From contig JADJMD010000012.1 in assembly GCA_016709765.1 (NCBI GenBank), positions 434,001-498,000 of the forward strand: a stretch of DNA of 64,000 nucleotides, written 5' to 3'. A program made the position numbers and the translations under genes. A model generated the notes under the pieces. That model ran no database searches, was not told the DNA's origin, and worked only from the letters and a program-made list of their open reading frames with translations. Shown piece by piece: positions 39,007 to 48,800 of the stretch (positions are counted from its first letter, which is position 1; the number at the start of each line of letters is the position of its first letter). The DNA is from Ignavibacteriales bacterium. GTDB lineage: Bacteria; Bacteroidota; Ignavibacteria; Ignavibacteriales; Ignavibacteriaceae.

Positions 39007-40364
39007 TGAATTTTGAATCATTTATCCGCGGAATATTTGGGTTAGCATTATTAATTGGATTTGCATTTGTAATATCCAACAATAAAAAGAAAATCAATTG
39101 GCGATTAGTTATCTCAGGTTTCGCTTTACAAATATTTTTTGCAATTCTAATTCTTCGCGGTGATTCTCTGCGATCATTCTTTTTTCCGCTTGGCTGGGCA
39201 AAAGATTTTTTTAATTCGCTCAGCTACGTTTTTGTTTTGATATTAAACTTTACAACAGAAGGTGCAAAATTTGTTTTCGGAAATCTCGCCCTCGCTCCGG
39301 GTAATGAGGGCAATCTCGGATTCTTCTTTGCATTTCAAGTTCTGCCAACCATAATTTTCTTCGCAAGTTTGATGTCTGTACTTTATTACTTAGGTGTAAT
39401 GCAAAAAGTTGTTCAGGCAATGGCGTGGGTTATGGCAAAGGTTATGGGCACAAGCGGCGCTGAATCTTTATCCTGCACAGCAAATATTTTTGTAGGACAA
39501 ACAGAAGCACCATTGATGATAAAACCTTTCATTAAGGGGATGACGCAAAGTGAATTGCTAACAATTATGATTGGTGGAATGGCTACTATTGCGGGTGGAG
39601 TTATGGCAGCGTACATTCAAATTCTGGGTAGTTCGTATGCCGCTTCCCATGGTGTTGATTTATTTACAGCACAGCAAATGTTTGCAACACAACTGCTTGG
39701 TGCTAGTTTTATGGCAGCACCAGGTGCAATGATGATAGGAAAAATTTTAATCCCGGAAACCTCCAATTCTGAAACAAAAGGAACTGTAAAAGTTTCCATT
39801 GAAAAAAATTCAGGCAATGTAATTGAGGCAGCAGCAAATGGTGCAAGTGATGGTTTGCAGTTAGCGTTAAATGTTGGTGCGATGTTAATTGCGTTTATCG
39901 CGTTTATTGCTTTGATTAATTATTTGTTAAACGGTTTGGGAGATTTAGCTGGATTTAATTCTTATTTGATTTCAAAATTTGGTCAACCTTTAAGTTTTCA
40001 ATTAATAATTGGAATGGTTTTGCAATTTGTTGCATACGGAATTGGTGTCCCTTGGCAGGATTCACTTACTTTTGGAAGTTTACTAGGTACTAAAATAGTT
40101 TTAAATGAATTTGTTGCTTATTCCGATATGGGAACGCTTGTAGAAACAGGAAAACTGGTAAATGAAAAATCTATACTTATGGCAACTTATGCGCTGTGCG
40201 GATTTGCAAACTTTTCGTCTATCGCTATTCAAATAGGCGGACTTGGGCCGCTTGCACCAAATAGAAAATCAGATATTGCAGCACTTGGAATTAAAGCGGT
40301 TATTGGCGGTGTGCTTACAACTTTATTGACTGCGACTCTAGCCGGATTATTCTTTTCATTCTGA
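39006..40364 (+). CDS. NupC/CNT-family nucleoside transporter
   Basis: 452-residue inner-membrane concentrative nucleoside transporter, importing nucleosides with H+ or Na+. About ten hydrophobic segments. CNT signatures include SANIFVGQTEAPLMIKPF-like text (TANIFVGQTEAPL), GGMATIAGGVMAAYI, and NEFVAYSDM followed by CGFANFSSIAIQIGG. Long enough for the complete eight-helix core plus N-terminal helices. It is coupled to tdk and to the phosphorylase by single-base overlaps (TAATG, TGATG), so uptake and salvage are produced together. Confidence 0.95.
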   Translation: MNFESFIRGIFGLALLIGFAFVISNNKKKINWRLVISGFALQIFFAILILRGDSLRSFFFPLGWAKDFFNSLSYVFVLILNFTTEGAKFVFGNLALAPGNEGNLGFFFAFQVLPTIIFFASLMSVLYYLGVMQKVVQAMAWVMAKVMGTSGAESLSCTANIFVGQTEAPLMIKPFIKGMTQSELLTIMIGGMATIAGGVMAAYIQILGSSYAASHGVDLFTAQQMFATQLLGASFMAAPGAMMIGKILIPETSNSETKGTVKVSIEKNSGNVIEAAANGASDGLQLALNVGAMLIAFIAFIALINYLLNGLGDLAGFNSYLISKFGQPLSFQLIIGMVLQFVAYGIGVPWQDSLTFGSLLGTKIVLNEFVAYSDMGTLVETGKLVNEKSILMATYALCGFANFSSIAIQIGGLGPLAPNRKSDIAALGIKAVIGGVLTTLLTATLAGLFFSF

Positions 40365-41185
40365 TGATTGATTTATCTTTTAAATACAAAAAATTATTAG
40401 ATTTTCTAAAGACTGAAACTCCTTTCGATCCTGAAATATCAATAATTCTTGGCAGTGGACTTGGAGATTTTGCAGAGCAATTGCAAATACACAAATCAAT
40501 TTCTACTTCTGATATTCCAGATTATCCTGCATCAACAGTAGCAGGACACAAAGGGAAAATTCATTTTACAGAATATCTAAACAAAAAAATAATTTTGTTC
40601 CAAGGTAGAATCCATTTTTACGAAGGATATAATATTAATGAGTGCATACTTCCTGTTTTTATATCACACAAACTTGGTGCAAAACATCTTTTGTTAACAA
40701 ATGCAGCTGGTGGAATAAATAAAAATTTTGTGCCCGGCGATTTGATGTTAGCAACATCTTTAAACGGAATATTACTCAAAAAGGAATTAACTGATTTAAT
40801 TGGGTTAACAAATCAATCAGGAAAAAATAATTCTTTAAATCTACCAGATAATGATTTTAATAATCTGATAAAATCCGCAGCAGAAAAAGAAAAAATAAAT
40901 CTTAAAGAAGGCGTTTACTGGTACACAAAGGGGCCGACTTACGAAACGCCGGCTGAGATTAAATATTTTGATAAGTTTCGTGCCGATGCTGTTGGAATGT
41001 CTACAGTTCACGAAGCAGTTTATGCATCATATTTGGGAATGAAAACATCCGCAATTTCCTGCATCACAAATTTTGCTGCAGGAATATCAAATCAAAAATT
41101 ATCACATTCCGAAGTAACTGAAACAGCAGACAAAGTTAAAAACATTTTTGCAAGATTAGTTAAAAGTGTAATAGAAGTAATATAA
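40364..41185 (+). CDS. punA: Purine nucleoside phosphorylase (trimeric type)
   Basis: Cleaves purine (deoxy)nucleosides with phosphate to base and (deoxy)ribose-1-phosphate. 273 residues, the trimeric PNP family: ILGSGLGDFAEQL (phosphate site), VAGHKGKIHF, LFQGRIHFYEGY, LLTNAAGGINK, GVYWYTKGPTYETPAE, and AVGMSTVHEAVYASYLGM before CITNFAAG (base-binding Asn). Last gene of the cdd-tdk-transporter-PNP operon, which recovers both pyrimidine and purine nucleosides. It converges with the gene at 41257. Confidence 0.94.
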   Translation: MIDLSFKYKKLLDFLKTETPFDPEISIILGSGLGDFAEQLQIHKSISTSDIPDYPASTVAGHKGKIHFTEYLNKKIILFQGRIHFYEGYNINECILPVFISHKLGAKHLLLTNAAGGINKNFVPGDLMLATSLNGILLKKELTDLIGLTNQSGKNNSLNLPDNDFNNLIKSAAEKEKINLKEGVYWYTKGPTYETPAEIKYFDKFRADAVGMSTVHEAVYASYLGMKTSAISCITNFAAGISNQKLSHSEVTETADKVKNIFARLVKSVIEVI

Positions 41186-41256
41186 AAAGACTCTTTTATT
41201 TTTAGGAATAATATCTTCTAAACGATTTAAATTTAATTAAACATTTAGCACTCACG

Positions 41257-43350
41257 TTACTTGAGTAATATCATCTTCTTTGTTACTATAAAATTGCCTG
41301 CTTGTATTCTGTACAAATACACTCCGCTTGGTAAGCTGCTAGCATTAAAATCAATTTCGTATTTGCCTGCATTACGATATTCATTTACTAATATTGCAAT
41401 TTCATTTCCAAGGATATCATACACTTTTAATGTTTGCCAACCACTCAATGCAGAATACCAACGAATTTTTGTTGTAGGATTAAATGGATTTGGATAATTC
41501 TGAAACACTTCAAATTCTTTAGGTGAATCAAGATAATTAAATCCGTGTTCATTGATGCTTGTGACATTTCCGGGATTTCCTGTTGCAAGTACAGTTCCAT
41601 TATCACCACAGATCCATGCTGTGGTATCATCAAAAACTTCTAATCCAAATAGATCATAACCTGTTTTTGCAAACTCACTTTGCCAGCTTAATCCGCCATT
41701 TGAACTATGAAGTACAAGACCTGTATCCCCAATTGCCCAAATAGAATTTTCTGATATGGCTTTAATAAGATAAATATTATTTGGAGTGCCGCTTGTTTGA
41801 GTAAACCAGGTTGTTCCACCATTTGTAGTCTTAATTATTATACCAAAGGAGCCGGCACAATAACCAATATTCAGATTAATAAAGTGTGGATAGAAAAGTG
41901 CATTAGTAGTTGAACTATTTTGTTGAATCCAGGAAACACCACCATTTGTTGTTCTTAGTACAAGTCCATCTTCACCAGTTATCCAGCCATTATTTAGATC
42001 TATAAAAGTTACACCAAAAAGTAATTTAGTTGTGCCGGATATTTGTTTAACCCAAGTTATGCCGCCATTGATTGTGTGAATTAATTCACCCAAATCACCA
42101 ACAGCCCAACCATTATTTCCATCAACAAAACAAATACTTAATAAGGTGTTAGTTGTATTAGTTGTTTGTTGAATCCAGTTAGTACCGCCATTAGAAGTAT
42201 GTAAAAGAACTCCAAGATCTCCAACAAGCCATAAGTTATTTTGATCAGACATATCTGCACCGTAAAACGAATCACCTGTAATTCCATTGTGAATATCATT
42301 CCAAGTTATTCCGCCATCAATTGTTTTTATAATTCTTCCATACTGTCCAACTCCAAATCCATTTACATCTTCGGAAAATGTTACCCAGTTAATACTAATG
42401 TTCATACCTTTATTCCAAAAATCCCAGGGATCTGAGTTATTCTTTTTTGCTAATAGACCATATTCACCGGCAATAAATTTTATTCCAGAAAATTCTGAGA
42501 TATGATGTATTGAAGCATAAGTATCTAAATTTTCAGAGGACCATGAGGCACCAGAATTTGAGGACTTGAGTATTAATCCGTTATCACCTACTAGCCAAAA
42601 GTCCGATGTTGTAGAAAAAAGAATATCATTTAAACCAAGAGTTGTGTTAGATATGATAGAGTTCCAATTTGTACCAGAGTTTGTTGTTTTAAATATCGAT
42701 CCATTTATACCAACAGCAAATCCGGTAGTAGAATTAATAAACCTTATTTGCTGTAATGTTGCCCCGGTATTCTTTTGAACAATCCAATCTGTTCCTCCGT
42801 TAATTGTATGAAGTATATATCCTGCAGATCCAACGATCCAACCTTCTGTTAAACTATTAAAATGAACACCGTTAAAGCTTATGTTATTTGGCAATAGTGG
42901 CACTACTTGAATTATCCAATTAGTTCCACCATCACTTGTTCTGATAATTCTTTTATTATCACCAACAGCCCAACCATTATTTTTGTCCACAAAACAAACT
43001 GCATTCAAACCATTCTGTATCCCGCTATTTTGTTCAATCCAATGAAATCCATTGTTAGTAGTTTTTAAAATCATACCATTATCCCCAACAATCCAGGCAG
43101 TAACCGAATCCGCTAAAGCAATATCGCGTAAATTGTCTGTAACCGCTTCGTATTGTATTTCCCATGTTAATCCATGATCTGAGGAAAATAAAATTGTTCC
43201 CCATTCGCCAACTGCATACCCATAGTGTTCATTGTAAAATTCTATTGCCCACAGATTATTTCCCTGAGGTTTTGGATATTGCCAATTCCAATCGCTTGCA
43301 ATCGTAAGTGTGCAAAGTGAAAAAATAAAAAGTATAATTTTTTGAAACAT
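41257..43350 (-). CDS. Secreted Ycf48-like repeat protein with T9SS sorting domain
   Basis: 697 residues. Signal peptide 1-18. I count 14 units of about 42-45 residues of the form G-W-x-V-G-D-x-G-x-I-x-x-T-x-N-G-G-x-x-W (for example GWAVGDLGELIHTINGG, LWLVGDLGVLLHTSNGG); these are Ycf48/BNR-type blades, enough for two seven-bladed propellers. Residues about 615-697 are a T9SS sorting domain (NYPNPFNPTTKIRWYS, ending VTKKMILLK). It directly abuts the upstream barrel gene with no intergenic base, so it is the last gene of the putative exopolysaccharide operon. Its role there, perhaps a surface polymer-binding protein, is inference. The Ycf48 resemblance does not imply photosynthesis. Confidence 0.9.
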   Translation of the reverse strand: MFQKIILFIFSLCTLTIASDWNWQYPKPQGNNLWAIEFYNEHYGYAVGEWGTILFSSDHGLTWEIQYEAVTDNLRDIALADSVTAWIVGDNGMILKTTNNGFHWIEQNSGIQNGLNAVCFVDKNNGWAVGDNKRIIRTSDGGTNWIIQVVPLLPNNISFNGVHFNSLTEGWIVGSAGYILHTINGGTDWIVQKNTGATLQQIRFINSTTGFAVGINGSIFKTTNSGTNWNSIISNTTLGLNDILFSTTSDFWLVGDNGLILKSSNSGASWSSENLDTYASIHHISEFSGIKFIAGEYGLLAKKNNSDPWDFWNKGMNISINWVTFSEDVNGFGVGQYGRIIKTIDGGITWNDIHNGITGDSFYGADMSDQNNLWLVGDLGVLLHTSNGGTNWIQQTTNTTNTLLSICFVDGNNGWAVGDLGELIHTINGGITWVKQISGTTKLLFGVTFIDLNNGWITGEDGLVLRTTNGGVSWIQQNSSTTNALFYPHFINLNIGYCAGSFGIIIKTTNGGTTWFTQTSGTPNNIYLIKAISENSIWAIGDTGLVLHSSNGGLSWQSEFAKTGYDLFGLEVFDDTTAWICGDNGTVLATGNPGNVTSINEHGFNYLDSPKEFEVFQNYPNPFNPTTKIRWYSALSGWQTLKVYDILGNEIAILVNEYRNAGKYEIDFNASSLPSGVYLYRIQAGNFIVTKKMILLK

Positions 43351-44598
43351 TTAAAACTCCGTATAAAAGCCAAAACCAATGGATAAAGAAATGTAGTAGG
43401 CTGAAAAATCATTGTAAGCATCATTTGATTGATTACGGACAAAACCTGAACTTAGTGCAACCCCCATTCCAACGTTATCTGATAAGTTAAAGTATCGAGA
43501 AATATACAGCTCACTAAACGTTCGCAAATCAACTCGCTGATCTGCAGTTTTGTTTCCAATCAAATCTAAAGCTGGCGCACCAAACAGTTTTTGTTGAAAT
43601 GACAAATCAAGTTTTAATTCAATATCATAAAATAATTTTTGAGTAATTTGAGATTTAATCTCATATCCTTCATAACTGAAATAATCATTATAGATATCTT
43701 CAGTAAGAAAAGTTGTGTTCGCATATTGGGCAAGGTATCTAACTAAAGTGTTTGGATTATATCTATACAATAAATTTGCTTGAAGAGAAGTCTGCCCCAA
43801 AGTAGTGCGCATAAAAATATCAGCGACAAATTGGGCTGTACCATTTGCCATAGGAGAAATCAGAATACCTTTGTCCGATGGTACTGTAATTTTGGCACCG
43901 GTTTTTCCTTTACCTGTATACTTGGTAGTAAAACTTCTAGCAACTTCAAATTTACTTGTATCGTAGATTGATTCCGTATAGTATTTAAAACCACTTGAAA
44001 GATTAAGACCATAGTTAAACGTGCTGGTAGGTTTATTTCCTATCTGAAGATTTACAATATCAGTAATATTAGATAGTACAGTAATGTTGGAATAATCTCT
44101 ATAACCGAATGTATTGGAAAATTCAAGAAAATAATCATCTGAAATTAAAAATTTGTATGCAGTTAAAGCACTGGTTCCAAAATTATTGAAGTCTTGGAAT
44201 ATTTCTTTATCGTGTCTTCCACCAACTTTAAGAGAAAATGTTAGCAGCGGACTAATTGATAGATTTGATACATCTTTACTATAATCATTTTCAAGATTTT
44301 CTTCTTTGAAATCAATTGCATATGTGGACGTTAAATTATGCTCATAATAATTTCTATCTTCAAACCTGTTAAATATAACCAATCCACTAACGTAACTTAA
44401 GCTTAGTTTGGAACGATCAAATTCTTTCGAGTAGTTAAATTCTGTATAAGTTTGTTTTAATTGGTCATCAAGTTCTTGATAATTATAAAGTGGATTTTGA
44501 TAATAACCATAGCTAGCAGAACTATACAAAGATAGTTGTGCAAAACTATTTACAGTAAATAAAACAATAAGTGATAATATTATTATTCTAATTTTCAT
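43351..44598 (-). CDS. Outer-membrane beta-barrel protein of the exopolysaccharide operon
   Basis: 415 residues with signal peptide 1-20 (ending NSFAQ). The mature part is almost all alternating amphipathic strands rich in Tyr/Phe/Ser (SLYSSASYGYYQNPLYNY, FLEFSNTFGYRDYS, YELKLDLSFQQ-like), finishing in ISLSIGFGFYTEF with a C-terminal Phe. Size suits a 16-18-stranded barrel. No TPR scaffold precedes it, unlike PgaA or PelB. Its start overlaps the glycosyltransferase stop by four bases, so an export-pore role for the polymer is the simplest inference. No family recognised. Confidence 0.82.
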   Translation of the reverse strand: MKIRIIILSLIVLFTVNSFAQLSLYSSASYGYYQNPLYNYQELDDQLKQTYTEFNYSKEFDRSKLSLSYVSGLVIFNRFEDRNYYEHNLTSTYAIDFKEENLENDYSKDVSNLSISPLLTFSLKVGGRHDKEIFQDFNNFGTSALTAYKFLISDDYFLEFSNTFGYRDYSNITVLSNITDIVNLQIGNKPTSTFNYGLNLSSGFKYYTESIYDTSKFEVARSFTTKYTGKGKTGAKITVPSDKGILISPMANGTAQFVADIFMRTTLGQTSLQANLLYRYNPNTLVRYLAQYANTTFLTEDIYNDYFSYEGYEIKSQITQKLFYDIELKLDLSFQQKLFGAPALDLIGNKTADQRVDLRTFSELYISRYFNLSDNVGMGVALSSGFVRNQSNDAYNDFSAYYISLSIGFGFYTEF

Positions 44599-45872
44599 TT
44601 TGTTTTCTTCTCAGGTGCTAAATCAAATCTTACTGTTTTATCCCATACATGTTTTTCTTTTTTTATGTACTCGATGTAAAAAGATTTTATAACCAAATAA
44701 ATCCAAAGCTGGCAATAACTGAAATACATCAACACTATAAGCCAAATTTTTCCAAAACTATCTTCTTCATCATAAGAAATAGATACAATTATCTCGAATA
44801 TGAAAAGTACAAATGCCATAACCCAAACAATTGTATATGGGCCGGGTAAAGACATACTAACTAAATCCATTGCACTGATTATAAAAAGAAAATCTGATAT
44901 TAGAATTGCAAAGAAAAAGATATAGTATAGTGCAAGATTGTAAAGTAAATCAAAAGCAAGACGCTTATTTTTAAAGTGGGGTATCTGTTTAAAGAACTTT
45001 GAAATCACGTAATGGTTTCCTCTAACCCATCTTAGTCGCTGCTTAATCCAAACTTTCCATTCCTGTGGTTCTTGTTCATAGGTTACTGAGTAAGGTATAT
45101 ATTTAATTTTATATCCTTCCTGATAAATTCTTATACTTAATTCAGAATCTTCAGTAAGTGCTTCTTCATCCCAGCCGTTAAGTTTTCTTATTAAGCTTGT
45201 CCACATTACAAAATTAGTTCCGGGTAACGTTGCGATGTTATGGATTTGCCATCTACCCGCCTGAAGCATTGATTGGAAACTTAATGTCTCAATGTTTATA
45301 AACTTTGTAAGTAAGTTTTCATTTTTATTAATAGTTCTGAATTTGCCAAGTACTGCGCCAAGTCCTTTATTTAATATAAGCTGAGCTGCCAAATATTTGA
45401 GTGCATTTTTATCCGGTGTATTATCAGCATCATAAATTGCAATTATTTCTGATTCAACAATTTCCAACGCAAGGTTAAGTGCTCTTGATTTACCTTTTCC
45501 ACCCAAACCCTTTGGAACATCAAACAAAACAACTCTATCATCGTTCTGAATGAATTGATTAATTATTTGTTTTGTTAAATCTACTGAGCCATCATTTATA
45601 ACAATTATTTTTAGTTTTTCTTTTGGATAATCCAGTTGCAGCATTGATTCTATAGTTCGTCCAATTACTTTTTCTTCATTGTGGGCGGGGATTAAAATAG
45701 AACAAGTTGGCAAATTAAAATGATTTTCGTCAACAAATCTTTTTTCTTTAAATGATTTTATATAATTGATGTATCCAAAAACTGAAAGCACAAATTGGTA
45801 CGCAATCATAAACCAGATAAGTATTACTGTTATTAGAAATATTACGCTAAGATCTAATTCTAAATTTGTCAT
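44595..45872 (-). CDS. Processive membrane glycosyltransferase family 2 (PgaC/hyaluronan-synthase-like)
   Basis: 425-residue polysaccharide synthase candidate. An N-terminal helix (about 10-35) precedes the GT-A domain (about 48-290), which has LIPAHNEEKVIGRTIES, IIVINDGSVDLT, AIYDADNTPD (DxD), TEDSELSIRIY (acceptor-site Asp) and the processivity motif QRLRWVRGNHYV. Three or four C-terminal helices (about 310-400) would form the translocation channel. This full D,D,D,QxxRW set is that of chitin, hyaluronan, cellulose and poly-GlcNAc synthases. It overlaps both neighbours by four bases. Given the epimerase in the operon, its donor may be UDP-ManNAc or UDP-GlcNAc. Confidence 0.92.
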   Translation of the reverse strand: MTNLELDLSVIFLITVILIWFMIAYQFVLSVFGYINYIKSFKEKRFVDENHFNLPTCSILIPAHNEEKVIGRTIESMLQLDYPKEKLKIIVINDGSVDLTKQIINQFIQNDDRVVLFDVPKGLGGKGKSRALNLALEIVESEIIAIYDADNTPDKNALKYLAAQLILNKGLGAVLGKFRTINKNENLLTKFINIETLSFQSMLQAGRWQIHNIATLPGTNFVMWTSLIRKLNGWDEEALTEDSELSIRIYQEGYKIKYIPYSVTYEQEPQEWKVWIKQRLRWVRGNHYVISKFFKQIPHFKNKRLAFDLLYNLALYYIFFFAILISDFLFIISAMDLVSMSLPGPYTIVWVMAFVLFIFEIIVSISYDEEDSFGKIWLIVLMYFSYCQLWIYLVIKSFYIEYIKKEKHVWDKTVRFDLAPEKKTK

Positions 45873-48800
45873 TGTTTAATCTCTTGCAGTCTATACTTAT
45901 GGTTTAAATATTTTACTGATAAATACATTATTAAAAGCAGCACAATAGAAAATGTTCCGAAAAGTGCTATGCTTGTTGAAGACCAGAAGCTTGTAAGGTT
46001 TACACCTTTTGAAAATGCATCACCAACAGTCAAATCAACGTTGTGTGTTCCAACAGGTAAGAAAATGCTGAAGCAATCTTCACCTTCCATTATTTTGAAT
46101 TTGTAATTCTTGCCATCAACGGTTACTTCTGTTGGCACTCGATTTAGCGAAATAATTGTTCGTGTATCAGATTCATAAGTAAATAATAAATCTTGATAAC
46201 CATATTTGATCGAAAGCAGATTCCCACTGAAAGAAAGTATCTTTGTCTGTAGTTCTGTTGGATTAAATTGGTCATCGCTAGTGTTGAATTTAACAAGATT
46301 GATTCCAGCTGGTATTATAAATGAATTATTTCTACCTGGCGAAATTGTATTATTATTAAGACTAATACTTGTAACCCTTTTCGGTAACTCTAAAGTGAAA
46401 GAAGTTGGAGAATAATATTCAATTCCATCCTTAACAACTTTATATTTAACTTCACTTGCTAAAGCATAAGGCATGTAATAAAGGTCTTGTGGATTAACGC
46501 TCGATTCCGAATAAATAGTTAGTCTTGGTGCCCCTAAAGAAGCTGATCTAACCATATGAAAGCTTTCAGTTCCTGTTTGTGTTAATGTTGGAAATTGTAT
46601 TATATCATTCTCATTTCTGAATTTCAAAATGTTTAGATCCAGCATCAACTTACTTTTATCACTAATCTTTTCTAAATATAGTTTTCCAATATCAAAATAT
46701 CTGTTTGGATTTGTTGACCATAGATGCTGAGGATCTTCAACCTGAAGTATAAAATTGTACTTCTTTTGCAACTTTAAAATATTATCCATGTCATCAGCAA
46801 TATATTCACGAAGTTCAGGTGAGCCATAACTATCCATTGCTGTTACAATAATCTGAAATCCCTTTTTGCGATTTGCTATCTCTTGAAATGAATTTAAAAG
46901 TATTTCGTAAACTTGATTAAGCTTTTTAACTCTATAATCAATTACACTTTTTCTTACTTGTGAATTGTTTTCCCAATAATATTTTGAAGTCGTATCAAAT
47001 ATTTTAGGAAGATCGATACCATATTTTTCCTTTACTTCTTTTTGAGCAGAAGAATGCATTGGAGTAAATAAGGTAGGACTTTCAAATCCTAATCCTGCTT
47101 CAAAATATAACTCAGCAAGATTGACTCCATCCCAATCATAGTTTTCAAGAAACTTTACAAATTCATTTTTCATATTATTTACACATTGGGCATCCGTAAG
47201 GGCTACTGGATATCGCCATGATGGTCTAACATCTTCTCCTAAATAATTCTTCTCTCTCCACTCAGGATGATCAGCCCAGAATTTTTGACTTACTTGAGGC
47301 GGCTCTAACCATGCATAAACCAGAATACCATTTGCGTGTGCAAGCTTGATTAAGGTTTTATAATCGTAAGTATATTTTGGATATTGATGCCAGCCTGCGG
47401 CATGTATAATTCTAATTCCCTGTTTTACCCACTGCTTAACCAATTTTTCTATACTGATCTTTGATCTAAAACCGGGATCAAAATAAACTTCTAAATTATT
47501 TTTTTTGATTGTTGGCTTTAGATGAAAATATTGTCTTACATATTCCAGTAAGTATGGATAGTGACTGTATCCAAGCTGTGAATGGGGATCAAATTTAGAA
47601 CTAATGTAAATAACTTTTCCATCACCATATTTTTTACCAATAACCATAGGAAATTCTGTAGCCTGATCAAAACAGAATACTTCTTCAACATCATTTGTTT
47701 CAAATTTGTTAACTAGTTCTTGATCACTCCAAACAATTTTTTCTTCGTGAAAATTATTATCTCGAATACCTACAACCTTTATTTGTGTAGATGTGTACTT
47801 GATTCCAAGTTCTTCAGATAAATAGTTTTTAGTGTCAGTAATTACATTTCCACCGCTTTTTACAAAGTTGGTTATAATATTATAATCGGTTGGTTTAAGT
47901 GATTCTACAGCTGTGTACGGAACAATTAATAAATTGTAGTTGCCCAAATCAATATGTTGATTAGAAAATATTGTGTCAACAATTAAGTTAACACTCTGAA
48001 ATACTGAAGCTAAAGATGCTTGATCATTGTATGCTGCACCTTTTGCAAAGTGATTCCATAATATCACAACACGAGGCTCATTCCAATTCTCGTTTATATC
48101 AAAAATCTCATCATATTTATTACTTACGTTTTGAAATAAGTTTTCTAAAAAACCTGGCTCACTTTTTAAAAACTCGGTTAGCTCTGCATTATAATATTCA
48201 CCTGGTTTTAAATTTATTTTTTTTGAGATAGTACCAATAGTTCTTTTATCGGCAATTTTTTTCTCTTTTATCTTACCATCCTGATCAAAATAAGTCTCAG
48301 TTACATATTGATCATCAACTATTAAGGAATAATTCTGAGTGCCGGAAAGTAGTATTTGCTTTTTAGATTTAACTGAATTGATTTCATCTTTTAGATTTAA
48401 AAATGTGTAGCCCATTTTCTCAATTTCATCGATTAGTTCTTTTAGGATATCGATATCAAGAAAAGAATGAAAGAAAAATGAAGCAAAACCATCACGAACA
48501 TTTAAATTTGCTTTTGCTCCACTTAAGATTTCAACTACAGATTTTTTTACTTCTTTGGGATCAAGATTAAGAGGGATATAACCTAAATTTTCGGGGTAAA
48601 TTTTTTGACCATACAAATCCTTATAAATTATATAAGGAAAAAACTGACAGTAATCAGGATTTTCAATTGATAGTCTTTGTTCAATTGCAGAACTGAAATA
48701 ATTAGAAATAGTTTCATAAAAAATATTTGAAGCAGTATAGTGCGGTGTTTCCCATAATAATGGATGAAGACCATTTTTAGAATATTCACTTAGCCCCATT

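Noticed and set aside
41186..41256. Terminator between the convergent PNP and Ycf48-like genes
   Set aside because: Only an A/T-rich six-base self-complementarity with no usable loop; not convincing.
41300..43300. Regularly spaced similar units that might suggest a DNA repeat array or CRISPR
   Set aside because: They are diverged protein-level Ycf48/BNR blades in one reading frame, without identical DNA repeats or spacers.
41257..43350. Photosystem II assembly factor (Ycf48/HCF136)
   Set aside because: The repeats look alike, but the signal peptide, the T9SS sorting domain and the absence of photosynthesis genes argue for a secreted propeller protein.
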